Shown here: positions 31,201 to 44,593 of the stretch, piece after piece
Layout of the letters: the number at the start of each line of letters is the position of its first letter
Numbering within the stretch: the stretch's first letter is position 1
NCBI RefSeq assembly: GCF_029227915.1
Contig: NC_079879.1
Location: 22,584,501-22,648,500 of the forward strand
Origin: Hydractinia symbiolongicarpus
Lineage: Eukaryota > Cnidaria > Hydrozoa > Anthoathecata > Hydractiniidae
Reading direction: 5' to 3'
Length of the DNA stretch: 64,000 nucleotides
Made by a program: the position numbers and the translations under genes
The notes under the pieces: generated by a model
Database searches by the model: none
Told to the model about the DNA's origin: nothing
Seen by the model: only the letters and a program-made list of their open reading frames with translations

Positions 31201-34200
31201 ATGAGTTCAATACGGGATAAATCTTCTGATAAAGAGAAAAATACTTTGTTTGTAAAATCATCTTTCTCTGCTGAAGACAACAGGCAAAAACTTCGTGCTA
31301 GACGTGTCACTGATAGTCAAACAATTTCTTCAAGTACTACACAACGGTCAACAGGAAGTGAAAATAAATCGGATAATGAGGAAGCAGCAGTTTCAGTAAG
31401 TAGGACACTGAACAGAAACCCTTCTGTTTCTAGTCAATATAATAAAAAAGGTTTTCCGAAATTGTTTTGCAAGTCTTTTTCGTTACTATTAATAGGTGAA
31501 TTTTCTTATATAAAAATTATATTCTCCACTACATTGCTTCAAGAATCTGCAAAACTATTGATATTTCAGAAAGATCAAACCAACCTGCAAAAAAGCAGCT
31601 CCAATACAAAACAGAACAAGGAGAACAAGGCTTTGTTTATAATTATACACGTTAACAAAGTGGAGATTGGTAATGTTTGTGGACCAGCTACGTCTCCAGT
31701 GCGGGTGTATGCTGATAAGTTTATGGTTCAGATGGAGAATGAAAATTTGAAAAAAGATGTTAGTTTTCGAGTACCTTGCAAACGCATCACTTCTTTGCAG
31801 GTTTGAATTTTGATTTGCAAGCTAAATATTTTTAAGTAAACTTCTAATAAAAACTGTGTACAGTAATGCAAAAAGCGTATGTTATTAAAAAAATATTGCC
31901 AGAAACAGGAAATCATTTTGCATTATATTCTCATCGGTAATAAGAACCTGACTCTTGTTGGTGTGAGAGTGCATGTGCAGGAAAAAAGAGAAACAAGATA
32001 AAATAAATTACCTTATCAAAACATGCTGTTTTATATTTCCTGTCAGTGACAAACACAGTTCGAAGTTCGCATATGGACATATTAAAAAACATGCAGTCTA
32101 GAATGTGAACATTTTTAAAATGTCAAATTTAACATGCCTGTTTTTTAATGTTATTTAGCCAACGTAATTAAACAAATACATATTTTATTGTAAAAAATTT
32201 AAATACGAAGTATTGTAAGTAAAGATTTTTTACAATAAAATGTGTTTTTTTCTTATTACTTCACAAAAATTGTGCAGTAATAGATATACTGAAAATCAGC
32301 CCTTTTGATTGTTTTGACATATTGGTATAGCTCAAAAAATATTACTTTCATAGCTTCTTATAAAACTAAAAGCGATATCAGAAAAAAGGGTAATAACATT
32401 TTTAAAACAATATAGAATCAAAAATTAACATCGTGTGATATTTTAGCATGTTACATTTTTGACTTAGAATTTTTAATTTTAATTTATTTAGTTTTAAAAT
32501 ATTACAGTTATTTGTACAGTGTAGCAGACCCTGAAAAACCCTTCATTTAAACAAGTGACCTTAGAACCCTAAAAGTTCAGATTGAATTTTTAAAAAACCC
32601 TCGAAATTTTGTGATGACTAGTTCACCAAAATTATTTGAATAGACTAAAGATTTTTCTATTTCGTTAATTTAAGAAAATCATTTTCAAAAAGTAAATATT
32701 TTGATCTAATCAGGTTTCAGTGAGATGTTTCATAGATAAATAACTCCGTTTATGATGCCTAAGATGTTCTAAGTGTAAAAGTCTTTATTTAAGGCCCTGA
32801 AAATCGAATGAAAGTGTTAAAAAGTTACGGTTTTATTCAATAAATGACCCTAAATGAGCCTGAATATAATCCAATAAATTGGATAGGGGGAATCTACATT
32901 CTTACATTTGAATATGGCGAATTTTATTTGGATTGTGGACTAAATATGTAGCCGTTTTTATAAAGAACTGGAAGAGTACCTGTGTACGTTATATCAGATT
33001 ACATCAATAAACTTGATTTCACATTTTATTTTAAACCCTATTGTATTTTCAACTTTCCTTTGAAGTTAAATCACCTAAGTTCGGAAAAAAACATTGAGGT
33101 ACTAATGTTCACAGTTGACCAAAAACCTGCTTATTTTTTTTGTTTATATCCAAGCTAATACTCATCATACAATAGTACTCAACTTACAATTAATCTGAAA
33201 TTTTTGTTTGAGTTTTTTATCTTTTATATAGATATCTCTAAAAGAAAAGCCTTTTATCATAAAGTTTGAATCAACTGAAATTCAATACATCAAGGGTGGA
33301 AATTCTGCACGGAAATCTAAAGGTGGACAAGAACCAGGTATTTGTACTGCGTTGTGTTTCTCTAAGCTTGCTATCTGCTATTTATTTGTATATACGTACT
33401 CAAGGTTTTCATATGGTTGAGATTTTCACGTACTATCATTGGCTAATCTACATGAAATATATTTTTATATTTTCTACCGAGAAACGAGTGCAATTTTTAC
33501 TTATTTTTAATTCTGCAGTGCAAAAAGCTTATCTTTTTTCTGATTGGCTCAGTAAAGTTCTTATTTTCTTAAAAAACATGAGTCCTTTTTAAATATGTTA
33601 TAAATAATTTTCTATGGAAGTTTGGCAAAAATTTTTAAAAAGAAATTGCCTATGTTTTTTCAATTAATGTTTTAAGAATATTTTTGAATGTGTTTTTTCT
33701 AACTATAGTTAGTCTGAAAACGACTTTATGCTCTCCCATGAAGAAGATTGCAGCAGTGTTGATGTTTTAGATGTATTAATTTGCTATTTGATAGAAAGGT
33801 CATATTTGCTATGATCTACTATGCAAAGATATAATTTTAGTGGTTAAAGAGTTAAAAAAGTGTATTTGGAATAGCAAATTTGAACAAAACTGCCAAAAAT
33901 TTTCCTTGCATTTACCTTCTTAATATGTCGAGATTCTACATGCCCAAGGAGTGTGTAGATATATTGGGAGTAGAATGATAATATTTTTGTTTTATTTACA
34001 AAATATAAAACACTCAGTCTTAAATGCTAAAAAAGCCAAATTATTGCATCCTAATTGTAAAAGAACTTGGCTCATTCGAAAGTATAATTTTGTTTAAGAC
34101 TTACAGATCTCTTTTTCCGGAATATTGGCAATTTTGATTCTGTTTAAGGCCAACTAATTTTTTTTTGTCTCAATTTTTAGAAAGTATTACACTTCATCTG

Positions 34201-37200
34201 GCGTATGAAGAAAGCGTTCCACTGGATGTGCAAGATGATCTTAAAGAATTAGTATGTTGAGATTTCGTCTTTTATAAAATAAGGTGAAAGTTTTGGGTGA
34301 TCTTTAACTCGCTGTTTGTTCATGTTTTCGTTTAGTTTCAGGTCAGATTATCTGAACAAAACTTGTGGGTAAGCGAGAAAGAAAAAAGCGGCCCATCAAA
34401 TAGGTTCGTATTCTTTGTTCGTTCGTTCGTTTATTTTTTGTAATATAAGAGTTTTTGCGTTAGAGAAATCTTGAGTGTCTAGTGATTATTCTGTAGCGTA
34501 GTATCTCCTATTTTATAAGTAAATTGAAGATGATGTACTATATAAAAAAATCGAAAAAAAAAATTGTTAAAATGAAGCTTGTCAGACATGGTGGCCATTT
34601 TCTTATATTAATACTCATATTTTGTTCTATTAAAATAGCTCTATTGAGCTTCATTCCAGGGGGGAGCGGGTGAGGGAGCAGTGGGAGAGTAAACAAATTG
34701 ATGTGGATTTCCCCACGGGTTAGCAACTATAATTTTTAAAATAATGATATAGAGTCGTGTATTGATTATTACTTAAAATCTTTATTATTTAGCGATGAAA
34801 GCAAGAAACGTGAAAAGTCCGTAAACACCAACGCAAAACAATCGGAAAAGTTGAAAGCTGAGGAAGACGATAAATCATCGAAAGAATATGTTTTAAAGAA
34901 AAATATCTCTGCTACACGTAAGATAGTGTTTGGTGTTTGCTTGTTCTTCGGTTTGTATCAATTTATTATTGTATGAATGAATGCAAAAGTGTTTCAACGG
35001 ATGAATGAATAAATGGTTAAATGAATGTATGAATTCATGAATTAACAAAAAGGGCAGTGAATAAATTAATGAATGATAAATAAGAAAGTGAATGAATAAA
35101 TAAATTTGATTAACAATTTTTCCATCTTGTCACGCCAGATAAATTTCAGTTTTTTCAATAATATACCACTGGTATTTTAATAGCACAAACTATCCCCGAC
35201 CAAAGTTGAGTTATACTTTCCACAAGTCCTTACAAAATTCATGGTGGCAGTTTGTAGCTAATTGACTCACCACTTCCTTTCAATTATACTAATACTAATT
35301 TGTGTAAAGGTGGACTCAACATTTTGTTAAGCTGTGATTTTTAGTTCGAAATCAGCTATTTTTACGCTGATATAATGCTCAAATGAGACTTATTATGTAC
35401 TCTACCACCTGCTCAATTTGTACTGACGTTGAAGCTGATAGTGTAATATGGCATGGCAAATAAAAACAGAAAAATGTCATCTACCTCAGCCGGAAGGCAA
35501 CAAAAATGACATTTTCTATAGCACCTACAACAACCAGGTAATCATAGTTGCATACGTTCATTAATTTCATTTATAGACGTCAATAATGCCATGTTGAGAA
35601 AAGGCAGTTATAGTTGTTCGACATATTTTAAGGGATCATTTCAGAATAAGACTCACTACCAATTTTCGCTTGCAAACCTAGGGGATCCTGCCCCTTGCTC
35701 AACAATCCTTTCTATATTGAACAATGCACAAGCTTAGCAGCGAATTAGAATGCACTACTCCGAACATTGACAAGTTATAAATGTGTAAATCTAATATAGA
35801 AATAACCGAAGTTACTACTCGTGTGAACGGAATATGCGGTCATGTGCCAACATATTTTTTTATCGATTATCACATTTATTAATAGGCTTCAATAGGCATT
35901 CGCTTTTATGTTTTAGCACGAACGAAGTAGTCAATCCGTCATCCGGAAATAGTCAATAGTCAATGATGTATAACTACTAAATATGTATATATAGTTAGCT
36001 CCGAAATATAAACCGCGCATTTTTTCAATTATACTCGCAGACTTCAAGCGAAGCGCTTAGTCCAGCAGGAGAGGAAAGGCGTAAATAGGGTCTTCTTACT
36101 GTATCAATCTTTTATTATCTTAGATGCTTCCGTTAGAAAAAGAACGCCGAAAGTTGATCAAGTACGTCGCTTTTTCTTTGATACTGTCTTTTCGATTATA
36201 TTTTTTTATTCAATTTTTATCAGTATTTCGCGAGTTCTTGTAAATTTCCTGAAAATTATTGTAAAATTCGCAAAAATTAATTCCTGCAAAATTCTCCAAA
36301 AGTACATATAATTTTTATGTGAAATTATTCTTTTGCGAAATTCGCGAAATTTCGAAAATTACTTTTCTTTCTAAAAACTTTTCACGAAAATTAGTTTGGA
36401 CTAAAATTAATTCACTGAAGTTATTACTGGAGTCCATACCTCAAGGTTTAGTGATAAATAAATAAAATCTGCAGGAGTAAGAGGTCTCACCTTTTAAAAT
36501 CTAAAAATCTGAAAATGTTCTTAAGAAGTTCTTCAGAATGATGATGTAAACAATCTTATAGCAAGTTTTTTTTACTTTACATCAGATTTCTGACAGCTTA
36601 AAATGTTTTAAGCTGTCAGAACCTCATTCCCCTATATGTTTTTGTTTTGATATTAAAACACGTGTGTTCTATATTTATTTTATGTTGTTAATTTTGCATC
36701 GTAGGAGAAAGAAGAAGCTATCAACTCCAATAATTGCAAATTTCCTCGACGAACTAATCAGGAATTACACGACGCTTTGGAGGAACAAGTAAAGACGTTA
36801 ACACACGAAGCGGCGCACTATCAAATGTTGTCGGCACAACAAAGAATGATAATACAGTCCTTAGAGGAAGACGTGCGTCAAAAAACACGGCAATCGGAAG
36901 GCGTGGCCGCTGAAAGATCGCGTGAAAAGGAGGGCGCGACCAAGTTGTTACAAGACAAAGACGTGGAGAAAGAGCAGGTATTAGCGCAACTAGAAATTGA
37001 AAGAGAACTAATTTCAAATCTTGAAAATCAGTTAGAGGCTGCGCAAAATGAACTGCGTGAGAAATCTCGACAGTTACAGGAGAGAGAGGATAGTTTGAAA
37101 GTTCGAGACGAGACAATTCAACAACTACGTTCGACAATGAGACGTCACTCATTGGACGACAAAACTAAAGAGCCTAGCGTCCCAACAGTTCCTCTGTCGG

Positions 37201-38529
37201 TGATGGAAGAAACGAGACACCATTTGATGCAAATGCAAGTTTCGAAAGAACATCTAACTGTCGAACTTCAACAAATTCGACAAGATCTATCGCGAAAATG
37301 CTCGGAGGTTGACAACTTAAGACTACAACTACGTGAAAGTCAACGTGAGATTCGTATGAAAACTGAGAGTTTGACGCGACTTCGCACTGACTTTATAACA
37401 TCTCAAGAAGACCTAGTGACAAAGAGCGAACAAGTTAGATCTCTTAATGCGCAACTGGTAGAAACAAGAGGCCGAAGTGAGCAAGAGTCGGAGCAGAGTA
37501 GAGAGCTAGCTAGCACAAAGGCGGAGCTTGATCTTGTAAAATTAGAGTTGACAGAAGTTAGAACTCGCTTAAACGAAAACAGAGAAATCATGAATGAAAG
37601 GCAAAACGCCTTAAGAGACTGGATACTAGGGCGAGGTGAAATATCATTAACAGAACGAATAATAGGGGTGGGCGCTTGGGGGAATGTCAAAGTTGGAAAA
37701 TTTAGAGGCACTGAAGTTGCTGTTAAACAAATTCATTTGTTGATTTTGTCGAGTCACAATCGTCGACTATTTGAACGCGAAATGGCGATAGCATCACGTT
37801 GCCGCCATCCATGTCTTGTTCAATTCATTGGCGCAACAAACGACGACGGCACGCCGTTATTTGTGATGGAACTTCTTGAGATCGATCTACGAAGTCTGTT
37901 ATCGCGGGAATCTTTGACAAATCACGATTGTTTACAATTGGGATTCGACACGATACGTGCATTAAATTATCTTCACCAATCGAAACCCGTTCCTATTATT
38001 CATCGCGACCTTAGCAGTTCAAACATTCTATTGTATTGTGGAAAAACTGGATGGAGAGGAAAACTGTCAGATTATGGTGCGGCTAACTTCATGCGATTGT
38101 CAATGACACGGCATCCGGGAGCAACACTTTATTCTGCACCTGAAGCAAGCACTAACGATCAGACGACGAAAGTGAGTGTCTCTTTTTTTTTCTCATAGCT
38201 ATGTACAAATATTTTAAGTGTAATATTTTAACTGTTAAGACCGTCAAAAATTTTAGAGTTTTTTATTTAGAATGTTGTGTGATGTTTTTCTCTTTTAGCT
38301 TGACGTTTACAGTTTTGGTGTATTATTTTGTGAAATGTGTACACGGGAACTTCCAGTACCGGAAAATCGTCAAGAACAGGTTGATATGGTAACTAACACA
38401 GAGTATAAAAACCTTATAAAGAACTGCTTGAGAAGAAGCATTGAAAACAGGTTAAACAGTCAGGAGGTTTTGTTGGTTTTTGAACAATGGATGTCTCGTT
38501 TAGATTCTTCTAGAAAAGCTGACAAATAG
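31201..38529 (+). CDS. TKL-like protein kinase with unrecognised N-terminal domain and long coiled coil
   Basis: Nine exons, join(31201..31395, 31570..31800, 33232..33337, 34181..34251, 34336..34403, 34793..34917, 36124..36161, 36705..38171, 38299..38529), all phases matching; 843 residues. Exon 1 may extend to 31149 and join upstream exons. Residues about 1-65 are polar and disordered; about 85-205 look beta-rich (VEIGNVCGPATSPVRVY, RVPCKRITSLQISL) and unrecognised; about 290-575 form a charged coiled coil. The kinase domain has GVGAWGNV (599-606), VAVK with K619, HRDLSSSN with D713, DYG instead of DFG (D734) and APE. The HRDLSSSN loop points to the TKL group, whose members phosphorylate Ser/Thr. 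All catalytic residues are present, so it is probably active; the domain is short at its C-terminal end. Substrates are unknown; the coiled coil suggests dimerisation. Introns contain a GAATGAAT microsatellite (34970-35105) and TTCGCGAA repeats. Confidence 0.85.
34970..35105. repeat. Degenerate (GAAT)n-type microsatellite
   Basis: Imperfect runs of GAATGAATAAAT over about 135 bp in an intron of the kinase gene. Confidence 0.75.
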
Positions 38530-41500
38530 ACTCCGCTTTAACTTTGATTTATTCTCAAGGCGGTTGCGTCTCTTTTGGTTTTCACAGAAAGTTTAAGTAC
38601 CGTAAGCGACAATGTTAACGCCCTGGCCGTATAATAGATAAAATATTTTGTTTACTTTGGTAACCTATTGAAATCGGATTTAGACTATTCGATGTTTGTT
38701 CTGAGTATCAAACTTAATTTGGTGATGATCTAAATGATTTAGCAAATAACTCTGGGCGCTTATTTGGGAAGGGTTGCTTTTTTGAGTTTTTCAATGTTAC
38801 TACTACCTTGTTGATTAATTTCGGTGAATTTCGCGAATTTTAACGACGTCCGCGAAAATGTGTCTGAGCGAAAATTTGCGGAAAGAAGTTCCTAGAAAAT
38901 TCTACTCGTTTAAAATAATAGTCGCGGATTTTTTTCTCTCTTGGTTTTCTTAGTAATTTTTCTTTTTTGTACCTGATAATAATGGTACCTCAATAAATAG
39001 GTCTAAAGATGTGAAAAAGCGCTAGTAGATTCGCAAAAATAATCTGCGCAAAAACCTTAAAAGGTTTATTTGCGAAAAAAAATTCACAAAAGATCTCAAC
39101 CTTACGGATTCGTGAAAATTATATGTTCTGAATTTATTGCGAGACAAATATTTAAATGAGTTCACGCGTCTGTTATCTGAGATTCCAAAGACGTGTTGTG
39201 ATATGATTTAATTATTATTTTATGAGCAAATTTTTAATTGTGACAGTTCGCTGTGAACTTATTTCATATTATTTGTACATTTATGGAGTGAAATCTATAC
39301 GTAGCGGATAAAAAACTCTGAAAAGAAATTCTGCATTGAAAAATGTTTTTGAAGATGTTATAAAGTGGTCAGCATAAATATATGTTTTTTGAATATCTTG
39401 CATCTCAAATAAGTTACACAAAATTAAAACGTTTTCGTAGTGCGGACATATGATCTGGACATTTCAAAGTTTGATGGCTGAATAGTAATGTATTGTCAGC
39501 ATTTTTTAAAACCATCATCATCAGTTCTTTGATGTCAAATATCCAAATTTTAAATAATTTTTTGAAGAGTTTTCAAAAAATTCCAGAAGGCTCAGTAAAT
39601 AATTTTTATCCTCTTCTATGCAATAATCTCTTTTTCACGCGCGAATTACTTCAATAATATCATTGCGTGTTAAGAAGTAATTTAATCAAACCACTTGTTT
39701 TTATGTTCGTATGTTTTTTTTATTTCCAACATTGATCAACACGATCGCACCTGGAGATTAAGACATTAAGAAATATTTTTATGTTGAATTTTATACTGAA
39801 GTCAAATGAACAATACCTTTGTAGTATGTTTCTCAATTTTATTGCGTAAATTTTATGATGCTTGCAGGACACATTGTGTGACGTCTACTTCAGTATTATT
39901 GTCATCTCTAAAGGCATCCTTGAGGACGACTTAGTAAGGTCATTAAAAAGCCTTTATATTTTATAGCTGTTTTATAAGACTCACAAATAATGTTGTTTTT
40001 ATTTCGTGAGCAGGTCAAGGTGACTTTTTTGGCATAAATAGGATTGTTCCACTTTAAATGTGGGTTCCAGTCCTAATCTTTTAACAGGAGAGAAGTCTTG
40101 GAGGAAAAAAAAAGAACTTGAAACAAAGTCGATTTTGGCTGCAATTTTTGGTATTCCTTTTGACAAACTGGAAAGAAACATACCTGTTGTTACTAACATT
40201 TGCCTTGAGTACTTAATTTTACGGTAGCGTGATTTTAAAACATCTGTTGAAGAATTAATTTAGGGAAGGAGAAGAACAGAATAGAGTTGTCTTTTTTTGG
40301 GATCCGTTTGCATTTAATTTTGCTAAATTAAAATAAGAAAATTTTATCGAAAAGCTTCTTGCTCAGTTTTAATTAGTTTCTGTACTCTATCCTACGTTTA
40401 TCTTAGGAGATTTATTTAAGAACAAATTTAGTTCCAAAGTGTATTAGAATTTATATATTTATATATTTACGGAGTGTAAATTTGAATATATTTGATTGAA
40501 GATACTGTTGAAACTAGATGTTTTTATTTAATTATTTTCGTTCTTATTGAAATTTTTAGGCTGGGCTAGAACCTAAAAGTAGAATGAAAGCACGTGCTTT
40601 TTTAACACTTTTGTTTGCCGTAAAATATAAACAAACCAGGATAAAAAAATCTTACGATTAAGCTTCCGATTGCATGTGATCGTTTTTTTCTCCGGTTCGT
40701 TTGTTTACGAAATCAATGATAGACCTCTGTTCAGTGAAGTCTTCAGACACATGTGTTCTGCGGATTACACCGACCACTGACCCCACATATAAAGGCCATT
40801 GTGACGTGTAAATATTTAGTCTTTATATTTAATTATAAAATCATGATAAAATACAGTCCTTTTTTAAAACGTTGGTTATCTTTATCCCCCCACAACCTCC
40901 ATTTGCAGCAAAAAACACCTTAATGTTGTGTTTTACTCTTAAAAATGAACACATCCATTTTTCCAGACGTACACAGTCTTTGTATTATTATATAGAGAAG
41001 AAAAGAGAAAAGGGCTCCAAAAATAAGAACCCTCGGCCTCACGTCCGATTTTAAAGCTTCTTATAAAAATATGCCGGCTTATCAATCTCATCCCAGTGCT
41101 CCTCTTCGCCTTCTAATATGTGGTCAGCGAAAAAGAAGCTCTGGTAACGAGATTGCCGGCTCATAAGTTTTTGTTTGTAATTATATTGACAGGTCGATGT
41201 AAATTGAATTTTTTGTTCGCCTAGTGACGTATAATAATAATGGCTATATTTTTTTCCTTGGTCACGAAAGATAACTAAAGTGATTGAAGTCGTCCGAACA
41301 TTGTTCAGAATCTACTGAAGAGACATTAACTCTCATTTGCTTTGCAATGTTGTGCAAAGTACGTATGTAATAGCTTTAGTATAACTTGAAACAAACAAGA
41401 AAATCGATTATCACACATGTCAGAGTCACAGACACCTAATCACGCGCAATTCTAGCCTAATTTCGTCAAGGTCTCTCGGTTTGGGGAAGTAAAAACGCAC

Positions 41501-42986
41501 AAGATTTGTTTTGCTATCTGAAGATGTGGACGTTTTTACGTTAATGTTATTAGCAACGAAGATAATGCTAATAAAACTTGATTGTTTGATTGTTTCGCCG
41601 CTTGCGACACAGTGTTTCGGTTCCGGTTACCTATCTTTACTAATAATGGATTTTATTAATTACTTATTTATGCAAGGTCAAAAAGTAAGCATTAAGCCAT
41701 CCACTAATTGAATTTGATTCTTAATCATTTCTTGAAATATCTGCATTCTGAATGTTTTAAAAAAAATTTCGCTTTGTTAACTTTAAAAGCAAAGATAGTT
41801 GTTTATAATAGTACACTCCAACATTTTTAAGCTCACACAACTTGGATTTCATTATCTTGAATTTTTGTCTCTTGGCCATAAAGTAGGAAGGGGGGGGGGG
41901 GGGGTGAAAAAATATATGCCACAATTTAATGGTTAGAAATAAATACCCTTTATTTAGCAAGTCACGCTAAATTTCGACATTGATTGGTTATAATAAAGCG
42001 GGTAATCTTGTTCCCAAGACTTCATCTCTCTGGAAGAAGTCCGGGATCGACATTATGTGCAGGAGTATTTGGTCATTGTCGTAAACAAACGCAAATATAA
42101 TTGTTGAAAGTATTCCTGTTTCGATCTTTGATTAGAAATAAATGCGATTACACGTATCTCAACTTAGCTGTCATCATAAGGATTTTAAAGCCTTTGTTAA
42201 CGGGTAACCATGTTAACTTCAATTTCGTCTATATATACAACAAAATTAAATTGCCCTGGACAACAAAACACATTTTGCAAAAACAAAAAAATACCAAAAA
42301 AAAACATAACAAACAACAAAGTACTATGTCTAAAGAACTCCCCCTCCCTCTCGATGGAATAAAACTTTCGATTAAGTTATTAGTCAGGGAAAATGAAATT
42401 TAAATAAACTAGCTTTTTTCGGTTTACAAAGCTAATAGTCCTTTTCGCCAATTACACAACATTCGGGTTCAGTATTATACACTGGTAAATTTATACTTTC
42501 AACTGTCACAAAACATCTTAACGATGTGTTTTCTAAATTTTTTTTTCATCATATATAAATTAATTCAACTTTGGGGACAGGGAAGTAAATCGCATAAAAA
42601 AGGTCTGTGGAAGGAAGGTACATCGTGCACAGTTTTGCAAAGCTTTGAAGTACGTTAATTTTGTTATTTAATTGGATACTACATCGAACTATATATTTTT
42701 ATACACTATCAACAAGCATCGATCTAATCTCGATCTAATTTATGTCCATAAAGTCAAACAAGTTTCCCCAACCAGTTCCGGTTTTCCGACAAGATACATG
42801 CTTGACAATCTCGTTATTAAAACCTTTTTTTCGTAGCTTTAACTTATCCAGCATGATTTAAAGAGTATTTATGCTCCTTTCTACCCTAACGGAAAGTGAC
42901 AAGGTCCAATTCTTTGCCTATAAAGTCAGTATTCGCACAGGGTCAATATTAAACGTATATTTAATATGTATCTTTTACTTTGTAAT
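38530..42986. other. 4.5-kb intergenic stretch without a supported gene
   Basis: Follows the kinase stop. A TTCGCGAA-type block lies at about 38820-39110, and a G tract at about 41889. The frames of 60-100 codons at 39999-40199 (-), 40872-41054 (+), 41511-41711 (+) and 42101-42403 (+) lack domains and splice context. I see no RNA gene. Confidence 0.5.
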
Positions 42987-43469
42987 TTACTTTGTTGGTT
43001 GATTAAAGTCTATAGTATCTATTGCAGGAAATGTTTTTCCATTTACGCTTGGAGAAGTTCTTCTAAGTGATCTTACTTTCCCGCTTTTTGATAACACTAT
43101 ATTCCCTACATCTGGTATGGATATTCGAACAGGCCTGTTTGAAACCATATCTCGATCTGACATACTTCTTTGCCGGGAACCAGCTGAAAAACTTTTCGAG
43201 CGTTTTTCTGGTGTAGAATTTAAACGGGTTGGTCTGCCTTTTATCGGTGTGTATAAATCATCGCTTTTGGAAAGATGTTTAGTATTGGAATCTGCGGGTC
43301 TGGATGATGGTTGATATATCGACTCCATTTGTTGGCCATTCTCAACTCTTCTTCGAAAATTATTCGGACTATCATTTAGCATCATATGTTGTTGAGGTTG
43401 ATAACAGTTTTCGGCGATTTCCCTCTCTTTTGAGGGTGGGTTTCTTGGTGTGCTTGACGATTGTCCCAT
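42987..43469 (-). CDS. Putatively N-myristoylated, intrinsically disordered protein
   Basis: A single-exon frame of 160 residues beginning MGQSSSTPRNPP. Gly2 with Ser6 fits an N-myristoylation signal, so membrane attachment is expected after removal of Met1. The rest is rich in Ser, Pro, Arg and Asn with many possible phosphosites (KRSKSFSAGSRQRSMSDRD) and basic patches. A short hydrophobic-polar segment (RISIPDVGNIVLSKSGKV) is the most ordered-looking part. No family recognised. The antisense frame at 43304-43828 overlaps it and is regarded as a shadow. Biased composition and the myristoylation start favour a real gene; a conserved homologue would settle it. Confidence 0.55.
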   Translation of the reverse strand: MGQSSSTPRNPPSKEREIAENCYQPQQHMMLNDSPNNFRRRVENGQQMESIYQPSSRPADSNTKHLSKSDDLYTPIKGRPTRLNSTPEKRSKSFSAGSRQRSMSDRDMVSNRPVRISIPDVGNIVLSKSGKVRSLRRTSPSVNGKTFPAIDTIDFNQPTK

Positions 43470-44593
43470 TTAAAAAGTACATTTATCAAAATTCCAAATG
43501 TCACACGCAGTCTACAAAATATACTCAACTCAATTTGATATATGTTGTTGAGGAAACCATCATGAAAGTGATTCGTATTTTTTGTTCCCTACCCACGCGT
43601 GTTTATCTCCTTTATATAAGGCAAGCGATTAATAATTTTGTCATGGCTACCTTTAAAAAGTTCCTCTGTACCATTGCGGAAAATACATTCTCAAAAAAAT
43701 CTCCACCACGGAGAGCATACGGAGATAACAGAGTTAGAATCAATCAATTCTGTGAATTCAATAAAAGTTGCGATTACATCCGTGGTTGCCGAGCATTTAA
43801 ACAATACCCAACAAAACAAGTAGCGTAAATCAACTAAGCACCTTCGTTTCCAGCGATTTTTTACTTTTTGATATGCGAAAAGACAAAAACCCAGAACACG
43901 AGGGTGTAAACGTTTACCTGAAACACCGAAATTAAAACCTTTGTGTACACGCGATAGAAATTCTTGTTCACAGATTGTAACTTTTTACACATAAAAATAG
44001 GTATTTTTGTTTTATTTATTATAAAAAAGCCTGGCGAGTAATGTTCTATCTGTAGGGAATAGACAAAGATGACAGTGGTTTCACGGCGCATAGAAAGTGT
44101 TTTATTAACATCAAAATCTATTTCATTCGTAAACTGACATCGAACCCGCAGAAAAGATAAAAAAAATCTTAAAATAAAGTTTAATATAGACTTAACTTGT
44201 CCAAGGAAATAGTTTAGTCAAAAAACGCGAAGCGTTTAGGCCTTCAATGTACGTGAGACGTTAGTAGAAAGGTGAGACAGGATAGAAAGAAACATTTTGC
44301 TTAGACAAAATGAACTAAGTTAGCGTGCGTTACGTTAAGTCATAATAATTTCGAATAACTCCATGGTACTCTTGACTTCACGAAAATTTTTATTTACGAA
44401 ACTCGCCAATTTATTACTAATGCGCGGAAACTATTATTGGTAGTAAAGGTCATTATTTGTAACGAGCCTTGTAAAGAAATTATAAGGTTTTTGCATTAAA
44501 AGAAAAAAATCTGCTTTCGCAGATTTCAAAACTTTTTTGTTTTGTTGAAAAAACTGCACAATAAGGTCTTCCTGTATGCGGTAATATTACCTA
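43470..44593. other. Intergenic, nothing recognised
   Basis: AT-rich sequence upstream of the myristoylated-protein gene; it should contain its promoter. Short frames (43638-43823 +, 43861-44091 -) carry no recognisable domain. Confidence 0.45.

Noticed and set aside
33710-33768. Exon-like segment in a kinase-gene intron (acidic SENDFMLSHEED frame)
   Set aside because: No acceptor gives that frame; skipping it joins neighbouring exons in phase.
34640-34735. Helitron-like 3' end (GTGGATTTCCCCACGGGTTA)
   Set aside because: The terminal CTAG is changed and no 5' end is found; at most a decayed fragment.
43304-43828. 174-codon plus-strand frame
   Set aside because: Overlaps antisense to the myristoylated-protein frame and has no domain; the antisense partner is better supported.
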